A DNA stretch of 25,478 nt from Flavobacterium sp. (GTDB lineage: Bacteria > Bacteroidota > Bacteroidia > Flavobacteriales > Flavobacteriaceae): the NCBI GenBank assembly GCA_004296145.1, contig SEBM01000005.1, forward strand, positions 1 to 25,478. Reading direction: 5' to 3'. The notes under the pieces are model-generated. The model was not told the DNA's origin and ran no database searches. It saw nothing but the letters and a program-made list of their open reading frames with translations. Below are positions 1 through 5,382 of the stretch, piece by piece. How positions within the stretch are numbered: position 1 is the first letter of the stretch; each line of letters begins with the position of its first letter. The position numbers and the translations under genes were made by a program.

Positions 1-147
1 TCTTGGTATTAATACACAACAATGCAGGAATGAATATGGAGTTCTTTGAATGTTTGAATAATGGTAATGGTATTAGTTCTTTAAAGGAAAGGTATTGAAT
101 GCGCCCGATAGAGGGAGGGATATAATATCTTGTTTCACTTAATGAAT
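1..147. other. Unassigned stretch beside tRNA-Trp
   Basis: No gene can be supported here. A plus-strand frame is open from base 3 to a TGA at 96-98, and a minus-strand frame is open across most of the stretch, so the two readings compete and neither contains a recognisable motif. On the minus strand this is the DNA immediately downstream of the tRNA gene. It may be the tail of a gene lying outside the window, or ordinary spacer. Confidence 0.3.
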
Positions 148-221
148 CACGCTCTGTAGGATTTGAACCTACGACATCGGGTTTTGGAGACCCACGTTCT
201 ACCGAACTGAACTAAGAGCGC
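148..221 (-). tRNA. tRNA-Trp (anticodon CCA)
   Basis: The minus strand folds into a complete cloverleaf of 74 nt. The acceptor strands GCGCTCT and AGAGCGT pair (one G-U at the end). The D-stem is GTTC/GAAC. The anticodon arm is TGGGT / CTCCAAA / ACCCG, giving anticodon CCA for tryptophan. The T-arm is GTAGG / TTCAAAT / CCTAC. The discriminator base is G and the 3' CCA is not encoded. Directly upstream of its 5' end, without any spacer, lies coding sequence of a GH97 gene on the other strand, and I see no TAnnTTTG promoter there. That is odd for a tRNA gene and suggests a rearrangement or assembly join at base ~221. Confidence 0.93.
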
Positions 222-305
222 TTTTTTATTACAAAAAAGAAAAAAGACATTACCGTAAAATCTGAAGAAGTCGTTTTAAATTTCGATCAGGATTACAATA
301 CTTTA

Positions 306-1823
306 ATGCCTTATGTGCGAGATTTAAGAAATCTGAAAGATCCTTATATTTCTTCTTTTGAAGCACATTACGAAAACAAAAAAATAAGCGAATTTTCAAA
401 AGATACTTTGGCATTTCTACCGTTTTTAATTGATTATAAAAATCATAAAAAAGCAGTTTTCTTAGAAGCCAATCTCGAAGATTATCCGGGATTATTTGTA
501 ACCAATAATTCTTCTAAATCTGGTTTTGAAAGTCGTTTTTCTAAATATCCTTTACAGGAAAAAAATGGCGGATTCAATAATATAAACCGACTAATTACCG
601 AAAGAGGTGATTATTTAGTTAAAACAAAAGGAACTCGAACTTTCCCGTGGAGAGCAATTGTTATTGCTGAAAACGTTGCTGATTTAGCCAACAATGATAT
701 GGTTCAAAAGTTATCTGAACCTTCAAAAACAAAAGACATTTCGTGGATAAAACCCGGAAAAGTCGCTTGGGACTGGTGGAACGATTGGAACATTTACAAT
801 ATCGATTTTAAAGCCGGAATCAATACACAGACATATAAATATTACATTGATTTTGCTTCTAAAAACAAAGTCGAATATGTGGTTTTGGATGAAGGCTGGA
901 GTTTGGAAGAAGACATTATGAAACACAATCCAAATGTAGATTTGGAAGCTTTAATCGCTTATGGAAAAGAACGAAACGTCGGCATTATTTTGTGGAGTTC
1001 GTGGATGGCTTTGACCAAAAACACAGACGGAATTTTAAAAAATTATGCCGATTTAGGAATTAAAGGTTTTAAAGTCGATTTTTTAGATCGTGACGATGCT
1101 AAAATGGTCAATTCGGTTTATGATATTGCGCAAAAAGCAGCTAATTATAAATTAATTCTGGATTTTCACGGCATGTACAAACCAACAGGAATTCAGCGAA
1201 CTTTTCCGAATATTTTAAATTTTGAAGGCGTAAAAGGTTTAGAAAACAATAAATGGACGCCAAATGATGATGTTCCTTTATACGATTGTACAATTCCATT
1301 TATCCGAATGATGGCAGGCCCAATGGATTATACGCCGGGAGCGATGCGAAATGCTACAAAGAGCGAATTTAGACCAAGTCACTCAACTCCGATGAGTCAG
1401 GGAACAAGATGTCATCAATTAGCACTTTACACGATTTTTGAAGCACCTTTGCAAATGATGGCCGACAGTCCGTCAGCGTACATGAAGGAACAAGAAAGCA
1501 CCGATTTTATTGCTAAAGTTCCAACGACTTTTGATGAAACTGTTGCGCTTGATGGCGAAGTTGGAAAATTCGTTTCAATTGCCCGTAAAAAAGCAAATAC
1601 TTGGTATTTAGGCGCCATCACAAACTGGGATTCCAGAGATATTATCATTGATTTTTCTTTTCTTGAAAAAGGCCAAAAATTCCAGGCGGAGATTTTTTCT
1701 GACGGCTTAAACGCTGATAAAGCAGCGGTAGATTATAAGAGAGAAATTATTACTGTAGATTCAAATTCTAAAATAAAATATCATTTGGCAAATGGTGGAG
1801 GGTTAGCAATGATTATCAAATAA
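306..1823 (+). CDS. GH97 family glycosidase, N-terminally truncated
   Basis: This encodes an alpha-glycosidase of family GH97, normally a periplasmic enzyme of about 640-740 residues that cleaves alpha-galactosides or alpha-glucosides. The (beta/alpha)8 barrel is recognisable: WIKPGKVAWDWW near residues 148-159, DEGW at 195-198, KVDF with Asp258, DFHG, and NFEGVKG with Glu307. A C-terminal beta domain follows (about 410-505). In the family, an Asp in a KVDF-type position is the nucleophile of retaining (alpha-galactosidase-like) members, so a retaining enzyme is inferred. The first ATG gives 505 residues and no signal peptide. The same frame stays open upstream to about base 216 and still reads like GH97 N-domain sequence (…KDITVKSEEVVLNF…), stopping at the tRNA edge. 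The signal peptide and roughly 130-200 residues are therefore missing, so the gene is probably inactive, or is cut by an assembly join. Confidence 0.85.
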   Translation: MPYVRDLRNLKDPYISSFEAHYENKKISEFSKDTLAFLPFLIDYKNHKKAVFLEANLEDYPGLFVTNNSSKSGFESRFSKYPLQEKNGGFNNINRLITERGDYLVKTKGTRTFPWRAIVIAENVADLANNDMVQKLSEPSKTKDISWIKPGKVAWDWWNDWNIYNIDFKAGINTQTYKYYIDFASKNKVEYVVLDEGWSLEEDIMKHNPNVDLEALIAYGKERNVGIILWSSWMALTKNTDGILKNYADLGIKGFKVDFLDRDDAKMVNSVYDIAQKAANYKLILDFHGMYKPTGIQRTFPNILNFEGVKGLENNKWTPNDDVPLYDCTIPFIRMMAGPMDYTPGAMRNATKSEFRPSHSTPMSQGTRCHQLALYTIFEAPLQMMADSPSAYMKEQESTDFIAKVPTTFDETVALDGEVGKFVSIARKKANTWYLGAITNWDSRDIIIDFSFLEKGQKFQAEIFSDGLNADKAAVDYKREIITVDSNSKIKYHLANGGGLAMIIK

Positions 1824-1850
1824 GAGAAACATCGTATTCTATACGTTTTC

Positions 1851-1883
1851 AAACCCGACAGGTTTTAAAAACCTGTCGGGTTT
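1851..1883. repeat. 33-bp palindrome, copy 1 (likely bidirectional terminator)
   Basis: This is a perfect inverted repeat with 15-bp arms (AAACCCGACAGGTTT and its complement) around a TAA loop. It lies between the convergent GH97 and MDR genes. A near-identical copy sits at 5243-5275, also between convergent genes. It should act as a factor-independent terminator in both directions and also behaves like a dispersed REP-type repeat. Confidence 0.8.
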
Positions 1884-1888
1884 CAGAT

Positions 1889-2857
1889 TTAAATTGTAAT
1901 AACCAATCTTTGACCGTTAGAAATATTCATGTCCCAAGCTTTTTCAATATCTTTTATATCGAGAGAAACGGTTTCTATAATTAACTTTTTAGAAACTGCC
2001 AATGCAAACATTTCCGGTAAAATTTCTAATAACAATATTTTCATTTCTTCTTTTGTCCAGCTTCCAAAACCAGAACCAGACAATTTAAGATCAACACTTC
2101 GCAAAATTTCAGCTGATAACTGAATGTAGTCTCCCGACATAGAGCCCACAGAAACGTATCTTGTTTTGTGTGTAAATCCGCCATTCCCTTTTAAAGATTT
2201 CAAAATCAATTCAGCAGAATGTCCCCACAGATAATCAATAATGATATCAATTGGTGTGTTGGTATGAATTTCTTTAAATTTTGCAATTAGATTTTCATCT
2301 GTTTGAGTTAAAACAACATATTCATCTGCACCTAATTTCAGCAGTTCCTTTAATGTTTCCTCATTTCTTCCGGTAATAATTATTCTTCCTGCTCCATAAT
2401 GTTTGGCAAGCTGAATGGCAATTTTTCCTGTAACTCCGGTTGATCCGTTTATTAAAACCGTTTCCCCTTTTTGAATATCTGCTCTAAAACGAAGTGCCAT
2501 TGCAGAACCCGCCACTGCATTTGGCAATGCCGATGCAGTACAATCATCAAGTCCTTCGGGAACTTTTACCATTTTATTTTTATCGATAATTGCTTTTTCG
2601 GCAATCATTCCGGTTACGCCTAAAGCATAAACCCTGGTTCCGTCTTCCAGCAAACCAACGCCGTCTCCGCCTACCACTTTTGCAGATTCTTTGTTTTCGG
2701 CAGAATAATGCTTTCCGCTTGCTATATTTTTATCTAAATTTTTAACTGCCGATGCTTTAACTGACATTAAAAGCTGATTTTCGTTTTCGATTATTGGATC
2801 AGGAAAATCGGTGTAGTGTGGCAATTCTCCACTTTTATAAATTACTGCTGCTTTCAT
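1889..2857 (-). CDS. Zinc-less MDR family oxidoreductase (quinone-oxidoreductase-like)
   Basis: This is a 322-residue medium-chain dehydrogenase/reductase of the NAD(P)H:quinone oxidoreductase / zinc-less type, cytosolic. It has an N-terminal GroES-like domain (about 1-120) and a Rossmann domain. The nucleotide-binding region VLINGSTGVTGKIAIQLAKH spans residues 134-153, followed by ITGRN, where a basic residue suggests NADPH. The GHE zinc-site motif of alcohol dehydrogenases is absent (GGDGVG at 63-68 instead), so reduction of a quinone, enone or similar carbonyl without zinc is inferred. The substrate is unknown. The gene lies 78 bp downstream of the Crp/Fnr gene and has its own TAATTTTG promoter element, with a perfect inverted repeat about where a class II activator would bind. 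This points to control by that neighbouring regulator. Confidence 0.85.
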   Translation of the reverse strand: MKAAVIYKSGELPHYTDFPDPIIENENQLLMSVKASAVKNLDKNIASGKHYSAENKESAKVVGGDGVGLLEDGTRVYALGVTGMIAEKAIIDKNKMVKVPEGLDDCTASALPNAVAGSAMALRFRADIQKGETVLINGSTGVTGKIAIQLAKHYGAGRIIITGRNEETLKELLKLGADEYVVLTQTDENLIAKFKEIHTNTPIDIIIDYLWGHSAELILKSLKGNGGFTHKTRYVSVGSMSGDYIQLSAEILRSVDLKLSGSGFGSWTKEEMKILLLEILPEMFALAVSKKLIIETVSLDIKDIEKAWDMNISNGQRLVITI

Positions 2858-2876
2858 AATATTTAATTTTATGAAG

Positions 2877-2884
2877 CAAAATTA
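2877..2884 (-). promoter_or_regulatory. -7 promoter element of the MDR gene
   Basis: The minus strand reads TAATTTTG, an exact match to the Bacteroidota -7 consensus TAnnTTTG, 19 bases before the ATG at 2857. No convincing -33 TTTG element is present at the usual distance, which fits a promoter that needs an activator. Confidence 0.6.
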
Positions 2885-2905
2885 ATATGTGGAAAACTGC
2901 TGAAC

Positions 2906-2921
2906 GATAACATTTGTTATC
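2906..2921. promoter_or_regulatory. Palindromic candidate Crp/Fnr operator
   Basis: GATAACATTTGTTATC consists of perfect 7-bp arms GATAACA/TGTTATC around TT. It lies in the 78-bp gap between the Crp/Fnr gene and the MDR gene. Its centre is about 43 bp upstream of the start point predicted from the TAATTTTG element, close to the -41.5 position of class II CRP sites. Binding by the adjacent regulator is inference. Confidence 0.55.
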
Positions 2922-2935
2922 AAATACAATTCTGT

Positions 2936-3505
2936 TTATTTGAGTAATTTATTTTTTATCCGGCTTAAATGGACTGAAGTAACACCGAGATAAGAAGCGA
3001 TATAATGCTGCGGAATACGCTTTATAATCTGTGGATTTTCTTTTAATAGATTCTGATAACGCTGTTCTGGTGTATCTCTAATAAAAGAAACAAAGTGCTT
3101 CATGTAATCAAAAGTACGCTCGAAAACAAGATCTATAAATTTATTTCTTAACTCTGGAATTTCAATTAATTCTTCTAGGATCAAATCCATATCTGTTTTA
3201 TCGACGTACCATAAAACACATGGCTCAATTGTTTCGATGGTAACCGGGCTTGAGATTTTCTTTCTAAAACTTTCTATAGAAGCGACCATACCGCCTTCTA
3301 GAAAAAACTGCAAAGTAAGGTCTTTTCCGTCTTTATTGAACCAGCAGCGAATACAGCCTTTTTCTATAAAAAAAATGCGTTCTGAAATTTCACCTTCATT
3401 CAAAAGAATTGTTTTTGAAGGCACTTCGAGCTTATTAAAATAAGCGGTATAATTCTCCCATAAATGATCTTCGATCGGAAACTTATTTTTAAGAAGATTA
3501 AACAT
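2936..3505 (-). CDS. Crp/Fnr family transcriptional regulator
   Basis: This is a 189-residue cytosolic DNA-binding regulator of the Crp/Fnr superfamily in the form common in Bacteroidota. The N-terminal cupin-like cNMP-binding-fold domain (about 15-115) contains KTILLNEGEISERIFFIEKG, followed by a linking helix. The C-terminal helix-turn-helix is at about 160-188 (PQHYIASYLGVTSVHLSRIK). There is no Fnr-type cysteine cluster, and the residues that hold cAMP in E. coli CRP are not obvious, so the signal is unknown. Its start is 15 bp after the stop of the aldo-keto reductase gene, so the two are probably co-transcribed. A palindrome just beyond its stop codon is a candidate site for control of the downstream MDR gene. 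Confidence 0.9.
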   Translation of the reverse strand: MFNLLKNKFPIEDHLWENYTAYFNKLEVPSKTILLNEGEISERIFFIEKGCIRCWFNKDGKDLTLQFFLEGGMVASIESFRKKISSPVTIETIEPCVLWYVDKTDMDLILEELIEIPELRNKFIDLVFERTFDYMKHFVSFIRDTPEQRYQNLLKENPQIIKRIPQHYIASYLGVTSVHLSRIKNKLLK

Positions 3506-3520
3506 GGGAGAATGATAAAA

Positions 3521-4477
3521 TTATTTTAAGATTGCTTCAATCGCATTCAATTCATCATGCTTAAAATCGGTATTTTCCAAACAATCAATATTATTACACA
3601 ATTGTTTAACAGAACTTGCACCAATCAAAACCGAAGTAATTCGTTTGTCTTTCTGAAGCCAGGCCAAAGCCATTTGAGCTAAAGATTGATTTCTATTTTG
3701 GGCAATTTCATTTAACTGAATTAATTTCTGAATACGTTCTTCCGTAACCTCATCTTCTTTCAAATGTCCGTTTGGATTATGCGCACGAGAATTTTCAGGA
3801 ATTCCTTTTAAATATTTATCGGTTAAAAGTCCTTGTGCCAAAGGCGAAAACGCAATACAGCCCACTCCTTTTTCTTCCAAAACATCCAGCAAACCATTTT
3901 CTACCCAGCGTTCTAACATCGAATATTTCGCCTGATGAATCAGACAAGGCGTTCCCAATTGTTTTAAAACATCAACGGCAACTCTGGTTTGCTCTGCCGA
4001 ATAATTACTGATTCCGACATACAACGCTTTTCCGCTTCTTACAGCGTGGTCTAAAGCCATCATCGTTTCTTCAATTGGCGTTTCCGGATCCGGGCGGTGC
4101 GAATAAAAAATATCTACATAATCAATATTCATTCGCTTTAAACTCTGATCTAAACTTGAAAGCAAATATTTTCTGGAGCCCCAGTCACCATAAGGTCCGT
4201 CCCACATGGTATAGCCGGCTTTGGTAGAAATTACGATTTCATCACGTAAGTTTCCCTGAAAATTGTGCCATAATATTTTACCAAAATTCTCTTCGGCAGA
4301 ACCAGGAACCGGTCCGTAATTATTAGCTAAATCAAAGTGTGTAATTCCTTTATCAAAAGCCTCTTTTGCAATGCTTTCTGCATTTTCAAAATTATCTACT
4401 GAACCGAAATTATGCCATAATCCTAAAGAAATTTCAGGCAGTAATAAACCGCTTCTGCCGCATCTGTTGTATTTCAT
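3521..4477 (-). CDS. gpr: Aldo/keto reductase, YghZ/Gpr (L-glyceraldehyde 3-phosphate reductase) type
   Basis: This is an NADPH-dependent aldo-keto reductase of 318 residues, very similar in layout to E. coli YghZ/Gpr, which reduces L-glyceraldehyde 3-phosphate and detoxifies methylglyoxal. The catalytic tetrad is visible: Asp49 and Tyr54 in THFDLANNYG, Lys86 in STKAGY, His127 in FYSHR. Further family hallmarks are SLGLWHNFG near the start, YVGISNYS, AFSPLAQGLLTDKYL, and the C-terminal cofactor-binding LIGAS. It is about 28 residues shorter than the E. coli protein, mainly at the two termini. It heads a probable operon with the Crp/Fnr gene 15 bp downstream. The MDR reductase beyond makes this look like a carbonyl or electrophile stress locus, which is inference. 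Confidence 0.92.
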   Translation of the reverse strand: MKYNRCGRSGLLLPEISLGLWHNFGSVDNFENAESIAKEAFDKGITHFDLANNYGPVPGSAEENFGKILWHNFQGNLRDEIVISTKAGYTMWDGPYGDWGSRKYLLSSLDQSLKRMNIDYVDIFYSHRPDPETPIEETMMALDHAVRSGKALYVGISNYSAEQTRVAVDVLKQLGTPCLIHQAKYSMLERWVENGLLDVLEEKGVGCIAFSPLAQGLLTDKYLKGIPENSRAHNPNGHLKEDEVTEERIQKLIQLNEIAQNRNQSLAQMALAWLQKDKRITSVLIGASSVKQLCNNIDCLENTDFKHDELNAIEAILK

Positions 4478-4555
4478 TATTTTAATTTAATGGTTGGAGT
4501 TTTTTAATAGGTTTTAAAGGTAAAAAAAACTCCCGCAGATTTTGCAGATAAAAGC

Positions 4556-4593
4556 ATAGTTTTTTGCCACAAAGACGCTAAGACACAAAGTTT
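4556..4593 (+). repeat. 38-bp repeat, left copy of inverted pair around the toxin-antitoxin module
   Basis: The sequence contains GCCACAAAGACGCTAAGACA. The reverse complement of 5345-5382 matches it at 36 of 38 positions. The pair encloses the DUF433/DUF5615 genes. I recall GCCACAAAG-type repeats as common in Flavobacterium intergenic regions, which would make this a dispersed repeat family rather than a dedicated terminal repeat. Confidence 0.75.
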
Positions 4594-4623
4594 GAACTAA
4601 ACTGATGTTATCATTAAATTTTG

Positions 4624-4631
4624 TAATTTTG
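4624..4631 (+). promoter_or_regulatory. -7 promoter element of the toxin-antitoxin operon
   Basis: TAATTTTG matches the TAnnTTTG consensus exactly and lies 16 bases before the antitoxin ATG at 4648. It places the start of transcription within the short leader of the two-gene operon. Confidence 0.55.
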
Positions 4632-4647
4632 TTTAAAATAAAAAATC

Positions 4648-4878
4648 ATGGAAAATAATTGGCAAAATTTAATTTCAATCGATCCTGATATCAGATTTGG
4701 TAAACCTATTATTACAGGAACACGAATCTGCGTTTCTGATATTCTTTCTTGGCTATCTACAGGAATGTCTTTTGAAGAAATTATTGAAGATTTTCCTGAA
4801 TTAAAAAAAGAACATATTCTTGCATCTTTAGCATTTGCAGCTAATCGCGAAAATATAACTAAGATAATTGCCGCATAA
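4648..4878 (+). CDS. DUF433 family antitoxin (VapB-like)
   Basis: This 76-residue protein is the DUF433 type: DPDIRFGKPIITGTRICVSD followed by ILSWLSTGMSFEEIIEDFPEL and a C-terminal helix. In this family the segment forms a small winged or three-helix DNA-binding fold. DUF433 genes are usually paired with a PIN-like DUF5615 gene, and the pair is treated as a VapBC-type toxin-antitoxin system, with this protein as antitoxin and probable autorepressor. Its TAA overlaps the ATG of the next gene by one base (TAATG), indicating translational coupling. Own promoter at 4624-4631. Confidence 0.88.
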   Translation: MENNWQNLISIDPDIRFGKPIITGTRICVSDILSWLSTGMSFEEIIEDFPELKKEHILASLAFAANRENITKIIAA

Positions 4879-5213
4879 TGAAATTACTTCTGGATGCTAA
4901 TATTTCTTGGAGAATTATAAAACTTGTTGAAAGTGATTTCCCAAATTGCTTTCATTCCAAAGACATTAAAGTAAATCAGCCTGCAAAAGATATTGAAATT
5001 TGGGAATTTGCTAGGCAAAATAATTTTACTGTTCTTACTCACGACGATGACTTTGAAAAATTATTACTTTTAAAAGGAGCTCCACCCAAAATAATAATCT
5101 TAAAAACATTTAATAAGAATACCAAGCAGATTGCTGAACTTCTTATTTCAAAAAAAGAAATTATTGAGTCGTTTATTTCTAATGACGAATTAATGATTTT
5201 GGAAATTTACTAA
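4878..5213 (+). CDS. DUF5615 family PIN-like protein (probable toxin)
   Basis: This 111-residue protein has the DUF5615/Mut7-C-like PIN fold. MKLLLDANIS carries the first acidic metal ligand (Asp6). LTHDDDFEKL at about 53-62 carries a second acidic cluster, and PKIIILKTFN follows as a core beta strand. PIN-fold toxins are Mg2+-dependent ribonucleases that cleave tRNA or rRNA. For DUF5615 proteins the target is largely inferred, so ribonuclease activity here is prediction. Translationally coupled to the DUF433 gene by a TAATG overlap. The module points away from its neighbours and is bracketed by an inverted repeat, consistent with arrival as a unit. Confidence 0.85.
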   Translation: MKLLLDANISWRIIKLVESDFPNCFHSKDIKVNQPAKDIEIWEFARQNNFTVLTHDDDFEKLLLLKGAPPKIIILKTFNKNTKQIAELLISKKEIIESFISNDELMILEIY

Positions 5214-5242
5214 AATCTGAGTAAAAGAATCTTATCCAATTT

Positions 5243-5275
5243 AAACCCAACAGGTTTTAAAAACCTGTCGGGTTT
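5243..5275. repeat. 33-bp palindrome, copy 2 (likely bidirectional terminator)
   Basis: This has the same 33-bp structure as 1851-1883 with one base changed in the left arm (AAACCCAACAGGTTT), a TAA loop and an intact right arm. It lies between the convergent toxin gene and GH3 gene, again a position suited to a bidirectional terminator. Confidence 0.8.
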
Positions 5276-5292
5276 TGTATTCAAAAAGAAAT

Positions 5293-5340
5293 CGCCACGA
5301 ATTCACGAATTTTAAATAATTAATTCGTGAATTCGTGGCG
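5293..5340. repeat. 48-bp palindrome with 19-bp arms
   Basis: The perfect 19-bp arms (CGCCACGAATTCACGAATT and its complement, 5293-5311 and 5322-5340) flank a 10-base A/T loop. Inside each arm ACGAATT occurs twice. It could form a strong hairpin 3' of the GH3 gene; on the minus strand it is followed by ATTTCTTTTTG, so it may terminate that transcript. It is also likely to be a dispersed repeat. Confidence 0.75.
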
Positions 5341-5344
5341 AAAA

Positions 5345-5382
5345 AAACTTTGTGCCTTAGCGCCTTTGTGGCAAAAAACTAT
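5345..5382 (-). repeat. 38-bp repeat, right copy of inverted pair
   Basis: The reverse complement matches 4556-4593 at 36 of 38 positions. It overlaps the last base pairs of the GH3 gene and includes its TAG stop codon, so the repeat abuts coding sequence directly. Confidence 0.75.

Noticed and set aside
3..98. Plus-strand open frame ending SSLKERY before the tRNA
   Set aside because: A competing minus-strand frame is equally open over the same bases, it is only 31 codons, and no family is recognised. It could be the tail of a gene outside the window, but that cannot be supported.
148..221. tRNA-Trp as attachment site of an integrated element
   Set aside because: No integrase gene, no duplicated tRNA 3' end and no att repeat are seen, and the disrupted gene lies at the tRNA 5' rather than 3' end.
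4531..4549. CCGCAGATTTTGCAGAT segment before the toxin-antitoxin module as an operator
   Set aside because: It is an imperfect short direct repeat far upstream of the module promoter and looks like dispersed intergenic repeat sequence; no specific role can be argued.
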